From: Marasmius tenuissimus
Taxonomy: Eukaryota; Basidiomycota; Agaricomycetes; Agaricales; Marasmiaceae
Assembly (NCBI GenBank): GCA_029532415.1
Contig: JAQOTA010000036.1
Span: forward strand, 248,001-312,000
Direction of reading: 5' to 3'
Length of the DNA stretch: 64,000 nucleotides
A program made the translations under genes and the position numbers. This document shows positions 1-13,476 of the stretch, piece by piece. The notes beneath the pieces are model-generated. The model ran no database searches and had not been told where the DNA came from. It saw only the letters and a list, made by a program, of their open reading frames with translations. The first letter of the stretch is position 1, and the number at the start of each line of letters is the position of its first letter.

Positions 1-3000
1 CCGCAGATAACAAGGTAAATATCACGAGTGCCCAACCCTCCCACACGTCCTCACGTCCTTTTCTAGATCAATGACCCCAACATGGACACCCTGAAAATTG
101 ACATCGACGTCGAGGAAGGAACGATATCTGTCTACAACAATGGCAAGGGTATTCCCATTGAGATGCACTCCCGCGAGAAAGTCTATATTCCAGAACTCAT
201 CTTCGGCCACCTCCTCTCATCCTCCAACTACGACGATAACGAGAAGAAGCTCGTTGGTGGTCGTAACGGTTACGGTGCCAAGCTTACCAACATTTACTCC
301 CTCGAATTCGCCCTCGAGACTGCCGACAAGAACACGCAGCAGAAGTACAAACAGACATGGACGGAGAACATGAACGTCTGCGGCAAGGCCAAGATCACGA
401 AGAACTCGCGTGGTGAAGAATACACGCGTGTTACCTTCAAGCCGGACTTCAAGCGGTTCGGGATGGAAAAGATCGACGATGACACGGTCAGCTTGCTGCG
501 GAAGCGAGTTTACGACATGGCTGGGACGATCAAGGACGTCAAGGTCTATCTCAACGACGAGAAGTTGAAGATCAAGGGCTTCAAGCAATACGTCGAGATG
601 TACCTCAACTCGGTCTCGGCGGAAGCGGCTGAGAACTCTGGAGGAGCTGCTCAGCCTAAGCAGCCGATTATCTACGAGGCCTCCCCGCGTTGGGAGGTCG
701 CTTTCGCCGTGTCAGAAGGCTCTTTCATGCATGTCTCCTTCGCCAACTCGATCTCTACCACCAAAGGTGGCACACACGTCAACTACGTCGCTGACCAGAT
801 TGCGAAGAATTTGCTCACTGCTATTGGGAAGAAGAACAAGGGAGCGGCCGTGAAAGCGAACCAAATCAAGAACCACATGTGGATTTTTGTCAACTCGTTG
901 ATCGAGAACCCAGCATTCGACAGTCAGACGAAGGAGTACCTCAACTTGCCCGCGTCCAAGTTTGGTACAAAGCCCACTATTACCGAAGAATTCATTAAGA
1001 AAGGTTGGTGTTTAACGCGTCTTTCTTTTCGATTCGTGTGCTGATGCCCAGCTACAGTGCAGAAGTCGCCGATTATCGAGAACATCCTCAACTGGGCCAA
1101 GTTCAAGGCGGACCAACAGATCAAGAAGACCGATGGGGCCAAGCGGAGTCGGTGTGTATGCAGTCCTCTCTGCAACATCGTAGTTACTAACGCCGCAAAA
1201 GTCTGACAGGGTTGCCCAAGTTGTCCGACGCGAACAACGCGGGTACGAAGCATGCGAAGGATTGCACGTTGATCCTCACGGAAGGAGACTCCGCCAAGTC
1301 CCTCGCTGTCGCAGGTTTGGCTGTCGTTGGACGAAACAACTTCGGTGTTTTCCCGTTGAGGGGTAAACTCTTGAATGTTCGTGAGGCCAAGTTCGACCAG
1401 ATCATGAAGAACGAGGAAATACAGAACATCAAGAAGATCATGGGCTTGCAACATAACAAAGACTATTCGGACATCTCAAGCCTCCGCTACGGCCGTCTTA
1501 TGATCATGACCGATCAGGTTAGTTTCTTGCGAGCAGGAATGTGTTTACGTGCTCATCGCTTTTTTTCCAGGATCATGATGGTTCGCATATCAAGGGGCTC
1601 CTCATCAATTTCCTTGACCATTTCTATCCGTCGCTGCTTAAGATCCCCGACTTCCTTGTGGAGTTTGTGACACCCATCGTCAGGGTGAGTGAGATCTACT
1701 TCACAATTACTGACCTCCTGCTCACCCGTTTCATAGGTTACCAAAGGGAACCAACGCAAGGATTTCTTCACCATTCCCGAGTTTGAGCAATGGGTCGAAA
1801 ACACTCCCGATGCCCGCAGGTGGAGTGCGAAGTACTACAAGGTGTGCTCGTTCACGAATACGATACAGACCAATCGTTTAATCTGGCCGATGAACAGGGG
1901 TTGGGTACATCCGACGACAAGGACGGCCGGGAATACTTCAGTAACATGGCGAAGCATATGATTCCGTTCGCTCCTACTGCTGAGGGCGACCGAGAGCTCA
2001 TCGACCTCGCGTTCAGCAAGAAGAAGGCGGACGATCGTAAGGAGTGGTTAAGACAGTTCAGGGTATATCGGGTCCTTTCCTAACATAGAGATTGCTGTTC
2101 TGACGGTCCCCGCAGCCCGGAACGTTCCTTGACCATCGTCTGGAGGAGATCCCGTATTCCGAGTTTATCAACAAGGAACTCATTCTTTTCTCTATGGCGG
2201 ACAACGTTCGTTCCATCCCTTCCATGGCCGACGGTCTGAAGCCTGGTCAACGGAAGGTCATTTGGGGTTGCTTCAAGAGGAAGTTAAAGAAGGAGATAAA
2301 GGTATGCAGCCTCGGCGTCTTTGCGAACTGGTCTAACTTTGCTCATAGGTCATGCAACTTGTCGGTTACGTGGGTGAACAAGCCGCCTACCATCACGGAG
2401 AAGTCAGTTTGATGCAGACGATTGTCGGCCTCGCTCAAGACTTCGTTGGGAGCAACAATATCAACCTGCTGATGCCCAACGGCCAGTACGGTACCAGAGA
2501 CCAAGGTGGAAAGGACCATGCGTCCGGCAGGTATATTAACACCTTACCCTCACCCCTTGCTCGTGCTATCTTCCATGCGGATGACGACGTCCTCCTGACA
2601 CCGCAGAAAGACGACAACAAGCCGGTTGAGCCAGAGTGGTACATGCCCGTCGTACCCATGGTTTTGATCAACGGTGCAGAAGGTATTGGAACAGGTATGT
2701 GATCTGCTGTGAAAATTTTGGCGACAACTGATCGAAGTTTTGCAGGATGGAGTACCAATATTCCTTGTTACAACCCCCGAGACGTTGTCGACAACTTGCG
2801 TCGCTTGATGAACGGCGAGGAGGTTGTCACAATGCACCCTTGGTGGCGAGACTTCAAGGGCGAGGTGAAGATGACTGTGAAGCACAAGTACGATGTCACT
2901 GGCATTGTTACCAAGCTCGACGACTCGACCGTTGAAATCACGGAACTTCCTATTCATCGATGGACACAAAACTTCAAGGCTGAGCTAGAGTCTATGATGA

Positions 3001-4827
3001 CCAACGAAAAGGCCAGCGAGGGGACAATCAAGGTGAGTATTTCATACCAGTCCGGTCGTGATGAGCTTTCTTTGCTGATGTTTTCCTCGATAGAATTATC
3101 AAGAACATCATGCAAACCAAGATGTTCACTTCGTCATTCAAATGGATCCCAAAGAGCTCATTAAAGCCGAGGAGAAGGGGCTCATCGAATACTTCAAGCT
3201 CACTTCGAAGATCACGACGTCCAACATGATCTGCTTCGATTTCGATGGCAAGATAAAGAAATACGATTCCCCCGAAGAGATCCTCGAGGATTTTTATCCA
3301 AAGCGTCTTGAGTACTACCAGAAGCGCAAAGTACGGCATTCATGTTTTCTCTGTTATGTTCTTTTTTTCACGCTCACCCGCTGTGAAGGATTTCCTGGCC
3401 GCAGAACTCCAATTGGCCTTTGAGAAACTCTCCAATCAAGCTCGGTTCGTCCAGATGATTGTCGACAAGAAGTTGACAGTATCCGGACGCAAGAAAGCCG
3501 ATATTGTCACCGACCTCAGGACCCACAAATTCCGACCGTTCCCTAGGAAGAAGGTGAAAGCAACTGCGGATGTGGTAGAGGAAGAAGAACAGGACGCCGT
3601 CGATGAAGATGACGACGACGAAGGTCCCAACACGGACTTCGACTACCTACTGAGCATGCCCATCTGGAACTTGACCCGCGAGAAGGTTCGGGAAACTAGC
3701 CCTGTTCACTCTTGACGTCGTACTTAATGTTGGTATCGACAGATTGAAAAATTGCGTCAGCAAGGTGCAGAGAAGGAGGCCGAGTTGATTGCCGTCTTGA
3801 ATCGGTCACCCAAGGATATGTGGAGTTCCGACTTGGATACGTTTTTGGATGCACTTGATGTCAGTATTGTATCACATATTCAGAAGGCACGAGCTCACCG
3901 TTTTACAGAAAGCTGAAGAAGATCGACGAATCAAGTCCAACGAAGGTATCAAAGGGGGGAAGAAGGGCAAGCGCAAGAACGCCGTTTTGCAAACTAGGAA
4001 GTCTCTCGGAAACAAGAGAGAGGACGACGACGACGACGATTTCAAGCCCATCAAAGCTCCTGTGAAGAAGAAAGTACCAGCCTCGAAACCAGCACCCGTG
4101 GCGGCGGCAGAGAGCAGCAAGAAGGCGACCGCCCCAAAATCCAAGGCAGCCACGAAAGCGAAGAAGGAGGAGTCGGACGTGGATATGTTTGTTGACGATG
4201 ACGAACCCGTGGAGACGAAGAAACCGCCAAAGCGGACTGCTAGGGCCGCAGCGTCGAAGAAGACGATCAAGATAGACTCGGATTCTGATGACGGTTTCGA
4301 GATGGTTGGCCAGAACGATGTGTCTGTCTCTGAATCTCTTGCTACGAATACACTCGACGAGGATGAGATGGACGTGCTGCCGACCAACGTCAAGGGGAAA
4401 GGGAAAGCACCCGCAAAGCGTAAAACGTACGTTCCACTTTACTAAATGGATGGTCTGTGTTGCTCATTCTGGCGGTAGTCCCGATCCCGACGATGATGCT
4501 GATTCGAAAGAGGCTCCCGCAAAAAAGGCTAAAGTCACGGATTTCTTCGGGAAGGCAGGATCGTCGAGCTCTAAACCCACTGAGAAGAAAACAGTAGCGA
4601 AGAGCATGAAGCCGCGTTCCCCGCCGAAAGCAAAGAAGGCAGCTCCAAAGATTATCAAGTCCGACGACGACGATGATTCGGGAGATAACTCAGATATGTA
4701 CGACGACCTACCCAAACCACCGCCCCGAGCAGCGACCTCTCGGGCTACAAAGGGCGCCGTGAAGAAGTACGTTGACATATCAGACGGGGATAGCGATGAA
4801 GGAGATGGTTCAATTTTTGTAGACTAG
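1..4827 (+). CDS. TOP2: DNA topoisomerase II (5' partial)
   Basis: Type IIA topoisomerase that passes one duplex through a double-strand break using ATP, in the nucleus. The visible part (about 1,359 residues) starts inside the GHKL ATPase domain (NGKGIP, then GGRNGYGAK, the ATP-lid glycine motif). The TOPRIM domain follows (EGDSAKS, Glu codon 1281-1283; the DxDxDG acidic motif is split by the intron at 1518-1570). The winged-helix domain has YHHGE, and the catalytic tyrosine lies in GRYINT (codon 2532-2534). The C-terminal tail is Lys- and Asp-rich, as in eukaryotic TOP2. Exons: <1-14, 67-1003, 1058-1151, 1202-1517, 1571-1684, 1737-1841, 1898-2062, 2116-2301, 2349-2694, 2746-3032, 3094-3330, 3389-3685, 3743-3859, 3909-4426, 4479-4827. 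All phases close and all introns are GT-AG. The start codon lies upstream of the window. Confidence 0.97.
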
Positions 4828-5675
4828 ACGAATTGGAAGACGTTTGAAGACTTTGTGCTTGCTTACGATGTCCACATTTATGATACCTACTAGCCTCGGA
4901 CAATGGTAATGTAATGAGATTCTGAGATTCTGATATGCCATAGCCTTCCAAGTCATATTCCAGAATTGCTTTTTTGTCGGAATGCAGGAGGGCGCAGATT
5001 CGCCAGATCTTCTTCAGTGCCTACATAAGTTCTTATTTGAATTTTAGACTGTCTCAGTCACACAACAGCGAATCATTCCTTATTCTTACTTGACCCTGCC
5101 AGAAGCCCTCCAGTAGAACAAATTCAACAACAGGAACGAGGAAATTAATAAAATCGAGATCCAACTCGTAGCCCTTTCCATAACTCCGAGAAGCTCCAAG
5201 GGGGCCCGATTAGCCGGTGAACTTGGGATTGAGCTTCGTCCTCGTTGAGGACGAACGTTTGAACATCAGGACGAAGTGGACGAAGGGATGAAGGACAGTG
5301 AAAATCGGCAATTTACTTATGAGCCAGTTTGTATTGGCGTAGTATTCCAATGTTTCCTGTTGTGGACAAGTGTGGACATGTCACTCAAAGCGGACCGGAA
5401 CCGCGACGCGTCTCTTGACTCCGTACCACCATCATATCGTTTCTTGTTTAGATCAGCGGGCACCTCTCTTGGCTTCCTCGCTCGCCAGTTTTGAGGTGGG
5501 GTATAAGACTCCGAGTGAGTGAACCAATCATATTTTCAAATGACGCGAACCGAGCCTTTTTATCCAGGACCTCTATTTATTCTATAACTTATCCTCGGTC
5601 ACGAAATTACGAACGTTTTCTTCAAATCACTGTCAAGGCCGAACAGCACATTTAACGCCTTCAGAGTTATCAGAC
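4828..5675. other. intergenic region between TOP2 and the SNM1-like gene
   Basis: No convincing coding exon seen. It must hold the TOP2 3' UTR and terminator and the promoter of the next gene. A short perfect hairpin (9-bp arms TTCGTCCTC/GAGGACGAA, 3-base loop) lies at 5235-5255; its role is unknown. Confidence 0.6.
5235..5255. repeat. short perfect inverted repeat (hairpin)
   Basis: TTCGTCCTC and its exact reverse complement are separated by GTT. It lies about 420 bases upstream of the SNM1-like start codon. Function unknown; it could be chance or a transcript hairpin. Confidence 0.5.
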
Positions 5676-8600
5676 ATGCCGCCAGGAGCACCGTTCCGCT
5701 CCTTCACTCTCCCGTACCCAATTCGTGTTGACGAGTTCACTGAACTTCCTGCCACAAGAGACCCGAACGACCACACCCCCAGCAATGCCAAACTTCACCT
5801 TCTCACTCATACACACTCCGACCATCTTCTCGGTCTCCAAGCGAAGAGCTTTGCGCAGAAAGTCCACTGCTCAGAAGATGCTAAACAAATGCTACTTCGC
5901 ATCGAGCAGTACCAAGAACGCTCTCTACGCGACAAGGGCTATCGGTCAGAGCCTACGAGGAAATACAAACATCTGGAAGTGGAACCGATGCATGATCCGG
6001 AAGGCAACCTACTAAATCCAGGTCAAGCACGGAGTCTTCTTGAGACCTGCAAAGTCAACTCGCCATTCGATGTCGAGTATGCGGAGGGGGGAAATGTGCT
6101 CATCACTGCCATTGATGCGAATCACTGTCCGGGCTCTGTAATGTGCGTGCTCAGTTCGAAAATTTGATCACGTCTGACCCCGATCTCATAGGTATCTTAT
6201 CGAAGGCCGTCAAGGAACCCTACTGCATACAGGAGACTTTCGTGCCGAACCGTGGTTTCTGGAAACCATAAAGCGTAACCCGTTCCTCCAACCATACCTG
6301 GCCTGCGACGAGGGGCCATCGCAAGGAAACGGTGTCGTCAAGACGCTTGAAGCAATCTATCTCGATACGGCCTGCGTTATGCAGTTGCATGAAGTTCCGT
6401 CGAAGGCAAGTCGCGTTACCTCGTCTGCTCTGGTATAGTTCTTGTTCTCACTCTTTTGTCCTCAGGACAGTGCCACGGATGGGTTAATCAAGCTCATGAA
6501 ACTTTACCCACCCACCACTTTGTTTTTTATTAATGCCTGGACTCCCGGTTATGAAGATATCTTAAAGGCTATAGCTCGTGCATTCAGTTCCAAGGTTTGG
6601 CATACGCTCGACAGGTTGAATCCTCATCTCACAACTCCTTTAGGTTCACCTGGACCGTTATAAATACAAGGTCTTCACACATCTACGCAACGATCCCTTA
6701 CTCGCATCGCTTGGTACATTGGACTCAGAATCAACGCGTTTTCATGCTTGCGAACGTTTCGACCGGTGCCACGTTGTTGATGTCGATAACGGAAGCATCG
6801 CGAACAGAACCCAGGACGATAAACAAGTGGTCTACGTGAACCCAGTCAGCTCGATGACACCCGAACTGTGGGACCAATACCAAGTGCATATGAAGGAGAA
6901 GCTGAGGGCTGCGGACATGGACGATCTTGATGAAGAATGTTCGCGTCTGGTGAGTTACGTGCCGCTGCATACTTCGTAAGAGCCTTCCTGACCCTCATTT
7001 AACAAACCTAGCTCGTCCCTCTCTCACGCCATTCTCCTCTTCCTGAGCTTCGTTCCTTCGTCTCTCTGTTTCGTCCAAAGCGAATCATACCCAATACCCT
7101 TGAACCGAAACTCAAAGGGTTGGATTGGGCGGCTATAGACGTCATCTTTGCGGACTGTCTGGCGCGGCGGAGGAACGGTCTTTCGTTGATTCCTGCGACA
7201 CCAACGCTGGATCGAATTCTTGCCAAGCGATTGTTTGGCCCCATTCTACGCGAACGAGAAGCGGATGAAGACGACGAAGACGACGACACGGCTTTGAAGA
7301 ATCTAGTGGATTCTTCTGTGATCTCGAGCACCAGCGCCGGCTCACAAGAGGCGCGCGACATGGCCAAAAAGTGGGTTGTCGGGGTCGCATACGACCCCGC
7401 CAAGCAGCGACGGAAACAGAAGGGTAAAATGAAAAGGAAGGCAGCCCTAGTAATGGAATGGTTGGGATTGACCGAGGAAGAGATTTTGGATAGGCCTTTA
7501 TCATCACGCCAGCAAGGAAAGCGACGAGCAGCCCTGGATGAGGGGGAACTTCCTCCAAGCGACGAGCCCGATATACCTACCGCTCCTCCAAAGCCTCTCA
7601 GACGTCAGGTGACGTTTAGCAGCGACTTTAACGACAGTTCTGACGACGAAACTGAACACGAGAAGGTTCATCATCATCTATTTAGTGCGAGCGTGATGAT
7701 GCAGAGGTCGTCGTCTGTCTCTCTCATCCTTGAAACAGAAACCGAATCGAATGCAGATGAGACCACAGAAGTCGAGGAAGACGTCGCTTGTTTAATGACG
7801 CCTACGTCGCAGAGGATTTCACCCTCGCGGGCCTCACGAGGGAAATATGGGCCGCTAACACCTACTCCTGAACCCACCACACCCATGAAATCCCCAGAGC
7901 GAGGCTTGAAGCGGAAAGCAACCGAGATTGTTCCTGAAACACCCAGAAATCCGAGACCAGTGGTTATCAAGAGGTCCAAGATACGGACGATAGTTGTGGA
8001 GAGCAGCATTGACATCAAAGAGGAGGAGGTCGAAGTGGTGGGTCTTATAACGCCTCCAAGGCCTGCCAAAAGAAATAGATTCCTAGAGGATCCAGAAACT
8101 GCATTGGGACAGTCCCATAAACATTCATCACCTCCTTCGGTGCGAAACTCTCACGGATTGTTCTCTCCCTCTTCTCGGCGTCGAGAGCGAGGTGAAGTCC
8201 GAAGGCATTCAGTCTCTATCGAGAAAGTCGAAGCTTGCAACCGCAAGGGCAAGGGGAAACAACAATCTCCGAACGTCGCCGATCTCTCGGCTCCTCCCCC
8301 AACCCCCTCCTCAACAAAGACACGAGATACCGTTTTAGCGTCTTCAAAACATAACACAGTCCCAACGATCTCCCCATTGAAAGCAAACGCCACCGAATTT
8401 CTCCCCGTGTCTTTTTTTGCTGACAGTCCGGCGTCGCCGCTGAAAGCAAGTGCAACCTGCCCCCAGCTGTCCCCCTCACCGACACAATCCGCCAAGCCCC
8501 GAAAGCCCCCTCTGTCCCCTACCAGTAACTTGAAAAAGAAGCAACAAAGACTGGCTAAATGCCGGAAAATCTACGGCTCCCTGTACGAAGTCGCGCATCC

Positions 8601-8871
8601 TTCGTACGAAGACAAACACACCAAGATGGTTGAGGAAGAGAACCGTGCCATGATGCGGCAGGAGAAGCTGCAGGAATTTGAGGCCGCCAAACTCGAGCGG
8701 TTCATGGCTATACCTGATGAGGATCCGGGTGTCGATGAGGGCATGGATTTGGCGCGTAGGGACCGTTTGCAAAACGAGATACGGGAGATCTCCGGGTCTG
8801 GAGGGAGGGTCACTCTTCCTCTAATCGGACGCAATGTCAGTCCCTCTCTGGATCAAGGACGAGGCAAATAA
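5676..8871 (+). CDS. SNM1/Artemis/Apollo-family metallo-beta-lactamase/beta-CASP nuclease
   Basis: DNA repair nuclease family acting on interstrand crosslinks, hairpins or telomere ends (PSO2/SNM1, Artemis, Apollo); which paralogue this is cannot be settled here. The N-terminal metallo-beta-lactamase fold has HTHSDH (about residues 43-49) as the metal motif and the SNM1-specific DANHCPGS (about 146-153), then TGDFR. The beta-CASP part follows, ending in a PLSRHSPLPELRSF segment that fits motif C/V. After about residue 450 the protein becomes a long, low-complexity, Ser/Pro/Lys-rich tail, probably disordered. Exons 5676-6142, 6192-6405, 6466-6594, 6644-6949, 7012-8871 give 991 aa and all phases close. 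The second intron (6406-6465) has a GC donor (AAG|GCAAGT). The start is the first ATG of an open frame matching the family N-terminus. Confidence 0.9.
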
Positions 8872-11073
8872 TGTTATACTTGTTACGAGTAGATTATTCC
8901 TTATTTAACATACAGACGTTCTGTAATAATTGTAGCGCAACACGAGTGGTCTGATGAGCATATACATGTTCGAATGAAGGGCCTCTGTACTTATAAAGGA
9001 GCTTGTTGACTGCATCGGGCACGTTGGATGGGTTTTGCAACTCCATTCTTTCATAAGTTCTCTCAATATTTTCGATGCATTTTTTGACGGTAAAGCCATG
9101 GCCTGTGGCACTTTAGAGGTAGCCAGGCAAAGGTGGTATGCTCAGCCTACGGAACGGATTGGAGCAAACCGTGAACTATTGCGCTTGAGTTTGCCACCGC
9201 GACCAGCCTGGCTGGTCTACAACTAGTACTACAGCACCTCGTCGTGGTAGCAGCTATCTCTCGAACATAAGCACCTATTGACGATTTAGAAACAGCCATT
9301 GTTAGGACTAGGGTTCGACTTTTCTACTCATGGTGATTTGTGTTCTGTCCTGGAGTCACTCTCGAGCAAGTATACGCGCAGACTATCTAGATTCACAGTT
9401 TGACTGCGTTATCAGCAGCCCGGCCGGGGGAATGCTCACCGAGATGGAAAAGGAAGAAAATCTCTGATGGGCGTCGTGATGGACGTGGTCGAGATTGCCG
9501 TACTTCGTGGTCTCTGACCTTTCGAACCTCCGGTGGGCGTCCCGCGACTCTGTGAATCGGTTTTCTTTCTTTATATCTTTTGGTAGCCGCAGTCATTGCA
9601 ACACGCCAGTGATAGACCCTCTACCAACTGACCGGACCTCTCTTGGGGAAATCCTGCGTGTGACCGAGATCATACTTGTCCCTCTATGTCGTCGGTCTAT
9701 TCCATGACTTATAGACTGGAAGTAGACTTTTCGAATGATCCTTATGTAGTAGGTCCAGTAGTATCATGTGCCGGGAAGAAAAAGACAACCCAGGCGACGA
9801 GCAGAATCATTCCTCCGCAAAGTAACAGTTGTAAGTCCTGATCCCAAACCCTCTCTTGGTTCGGGTTGATTAGTACCAATACTGGCCCCCGAGTCATCTC
9901 CATGCGATGATACACTTACTAAGTCGATGCCCGATGGGAATTACTGTGGTGATACGTTGCCCGCGTTACACATACAGGTCCCAGTTCAGTCCACTGTGGG
10001 CGCCTTGGGTGCCATATACTGGAGTTAATTCCTGCTGCGCCATGCTGTCGTCGGTCTGCGTTTGGAGGTCCCGTCAATTGGGGGACCATTAATTTCGGTG
10101 AGCCATCTCTCCAACATGACGCATTCTGGGTCGCCCTGTGGCAGTGAGCTGGGAAGACGATAGAACTGCTTGGGGGAGCGGTCAGTCAACGTCAGTCAGG
10201 CTCAGTCAGACCACCTAGACAGGCTGTAGGGTAATATGATGGAAAAGCTCTAGCCTTGAAGTGAGACAGCCTCCTAGACGATTGAGCGTCAGTGGCTTAC
10301 TCCCTTTTTGGAGTCTGCTCACCACCGCGAGCCCAAGGCAAATAAGGTCGACCTCGAAGAGGAGGAGGAGGAAAGTCCCTGTGAAATCGGGATCGGGTTC
10401 CAAGAGATCTATGTATGTAGCGGACTATCGCGCATAAGGAAGTGCAACCCGGTTGATTGATTTGGCTGATCACCACTTGTTATACACCGTTGGCCCATCG
10501 GGAATCGAGGGAAAAACCGCCCCAGGTTGTATATGTTTTTGTTGTGGCCACATACTTGCCCATCCCGAGATCAATTCTTGTATCTATACGCACACAAAAC
10601 AAACGCCCACCACTGAGAGCAAAATTTGAGGTAGTGCATGCGCATGAACTTGATGACTTGTGCCACCGTCGAGCGCTGTGCCAAGAACTCGATGTTGAGT
10701 GGGAATCATGTACTTGACCACAAGCAGTGAAGAGAGTGTTCAAAGACAAAAAGAGAGCCTCACGATTAAGGGTTCCAACATTAAGTTGATCATCAAGGAT
10801 CATGAACGGGATGGAGGAGAGAGGCTACAGACCTAGCGACTGCCGTGCGCTTCGCCCGAGATTCCGAACACAGCCTCACTGTCAGGGACACAAGCGCCCC
10901 TGTGAAAGGGATCAGAACGCCCGTCAGGTCAGTAGCGCCCAAAGTCCCTCGGTCTCTTACCAACAACAACCCACGTCTTGCTCTTTTTCCTTACTGCTCA
11001 CGGTGAGAGAAAACAGCCAGTGATATTACTGCAAGGCCTACATATTGAATTCGATCACTTATAGCTGTCGATA
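8872..11073. other. 2.2-kb region without a recognised gene
   Basis: Only short open frames (up to about 107 codons) that resemble no family I know and show no convincing splice-linked continuation. No tRNA-like sequence, long repeat or transposase fragment recognised. The right end must contain the promoter of the gene starting at 11074. Confidence 0.5.
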
Positions 11074-12722
11074 ATGAGCGGTTCTGCAGAAGGACACTAC
11101 CCATCACCCCCAGCATCCAATCGTTCTTCCCCTCAAATCTCAGTTGACAGCATCCGGCAGCTCGACCAGGCTTACCAACGGGTAAGGCAGCTACGACGTG
11201 ATATACTCCAGACCTACATCCCCAGAACACAGGACAATTCCATGGGACCGCCTCACGAGGCAATTGTGCTCAGCGGCGGGGAGAGCAACGAGAGGCAGAA
11301 CAGTTCAGACAGTGACAGTGCTTTATTAGAGAGACTCAATGCCCCCGTTCCCCAAGAAACAATGGACCGGCTAAGACAATTCGAGGCGGCCCAGTTGACA
11401 GACGCAGAGCACCCTACTCGCACATTACGGTCTCTTCGAATGACTACCAGTCATTTGGTGCCAGAGGAAAGCTCGACTCCATCATCTCCTCGACTGCCTT
11501 CGTTGAGGCCTCACAATCTAAATCTACCTCCAAGTCCCATTAGCCCCATCAGCCCACCTCGACAACCTTTCCTTCCTCCCCGTACCCTCGAACCTTCTCA
11601 CACTCCGCGTTGGACGACGCTCTCCGATGACCCTCATACATCCCTCGGAAGACGTGTAGCAGCAGTGCTAGGTACCTCAAATGACCACCCAACAACAACG
11701 ACGACGACAACACCACCAGACCAAGGTGTCTCAGACGGACGTCGCACCTCTCAAACCCCACTCGCCCGAGATTTAGAACATGTCCTCTCCATCTCCCGAC
11801 ATCAGCGCTCAGAACTCGCACAAATGTACATTGAAAGTTACCGTCACGAAATGGACAGGATGTCTAGGAATAATCAAGACACCGGAGCTTCTTCTTCTCC
11901 TTCCTCGAGTCCAAGGAACGGGATGAGAAGAGCTCGACAAATCCGTGCAGAGTCCCGTCAAAATTCAGGTTCAGGTTCAGGTTCGGGGTCGAGGTTATCG
12001 ACGCTCTCAAATTTCTCAGTTCAGAACCTTCCCACACCCACGACGTCTCATCAGCCGCCGTTGTTATTCGAAGAACCGACGAGTTACGAACCGTTCCCCC
12101 ATCCTGAGGAGAGGATGGAGTCTATCTACGAGGAGGGAAGGAATTTCGTCTCGAATCTTAGACAGGAAGTGGTTGAGGGTGGTCCTTGGGATAGCGCGCG
12201 AAGGGTTAGCAGTAGCAGCATGTTCGCGTCTCCGTCTCGGGAATCGGAGTACTACAGGCGAAGAGTGGTACGGTACCCTGAAGATGTCGTGCCCGCGTCT
12301 AATGGCAAGTCTCTCCCCCCTTGCTGGATGGTTAAGTTTTACTCATCATCGCAATCTCATTTACAGTTGTTCGGTTGAACGCTGACGGAGATCCTATCCC
12401 GTTTACAGGTGATAGTCATGAACACTCTCATTGGCCGAGATGGAACAACAACAGCAGCAACAGCTCGGACGATCTGCGTTCTCATCATCATCCTCATCAA
12501 CATTTACGGGCCAACCATCACATTGTGATGCTACCTGATGGACGGGAGGAGATTTGGGCGGCTGAACAGTTTGAGATAAACTCGAGGCCAAGGGCGATAC
12601 TAGGGAAGAGCGACCCCTATTGTCCGGATTATCTGCCTATGCCTCTTCCTTCGGAGAGGGAGACTGGCTCTGGTGATATTGAAGTATCAGTATCGCGAGC
12701 GGGTTGTTTGATTGCGAGGTGA
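11074..12722 (+). CDS. uncharacterised Ser/Pro-rich protein
   Basis: No known domain recognised. Two exons, 11074-12304 and 12367-12722, give 528 aa. The intron needs a GC donor (ATG|GCAAGT): the only nearby GT donor (12331) would give a 36-base intron and an immediate stop, whereas the GC-AG join opens another 118 codons. The N-terminus has a short basic, possibly coiled-coil stretch (about residues 26-46, IRQLDQAYQRVRQLRRDI). The middle is rich in Ser, Pro and Thr with a GSGSGSG run. The C-terminus has a His-rich stretch and a more conserved-looking block (HHIVMLPDGREEIWAAEQF, then CPDYLPMPLP). I infer a mostly disordered protein with a short structured C-terminal module. Function unknown. 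Confidence 0.75.
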
Positions 12723-13476
12723 CGCTCCCTCCTCGTTCCTTGTATACACGCATCGTTTTCGTTCTCGCTCTGGCTTTCGCTTTCTCTATTTATATAACTT
12801 ATCGTTCACTCTTCATTGTACTTTTCACTGTATACCTTGTTTTTTTCTACTTTGTACTTGCATCCTTTTCCTTTTCCCGTCATATACGTAGTTGTTCTCG
12901 ACTCTTTTTAGTTGCGCTTCCCGCCCCCGCCCCCCCGATACACTCTTATGAATACTTTTTTCGTAGAAGCCGGCCTGCCTAGGCCTTTTCACCGATGTCA
13001 AAAATTCTCTTTGTGCTAGCACCGTTCCTTTTCACGTCACACTGTATAGTCGCTTAAAAAGGGGAGGGAATCCCTCTCCTCGTACCTCGTCCAAAAAAAC
13101 CCGCAGGCAATAATACACATTATGCATCATGATGAAGCCCTTAATGCACTCGTCTGTTGTATTCACGTCCCCTCGCGAACGTATTGAGCTTTTCAGGCAC
13201 TCCCGGGGTTCGACCTGACTGTGGCGATGGCATTGGCAAGCATGTTACAGTCTGCTTGCCATCGTCAGGTAGGGATACTGCTTCAGGTCGATTCCGAGGT
13301 CAAGAAAGAAATCCGTCCGAATTCGACGATAACAAGCAAGTATGCGACTGACTACAAAGCTGGCTAGTAGGTAGTAGGTAGTATGAAGCAAGTTTCTTCT
13401 AAGATATTACACAAAAACAAGACGTGGTATAGTATCTATATATCTAAGACGGCATCTACAGTCGGTGTGGGGGGGG
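12723..13476. other. convergent intergenic region
   Basis: 3' sides of the gene at 11074 and of the carrier gene on the other strand. T-rich just after the first stop, as expected of a 3' UTR. No gene seen. It contains the inverted repeat at 13235-13260. Confidence 0.5.
13235..13260. repeat. imperfectly extended inverted repeat
   Basis: GGCAAGCA and TGCTTGCC form a perfect 8-bp stem with a 10-base loop. The match extends imperfectly outward (CGACCTGA near 13211 and TCAGGTAG after 13265). It lies between two convergent 3' ends. Role unknown. Confidence 0.5.

Noticed and set aside
12331..12366. GT-AG intron in the 11074 gene
   Set aside because: It would be 36 bases long and followed by a stop; the GC-AG alternative opens another 118 codons.
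13200..13300. tRNA-like T-loop sequence (GGTTCGACC)
   Set aside because: No acceptor stem, D-arm or anticodon arm could be folded around it.
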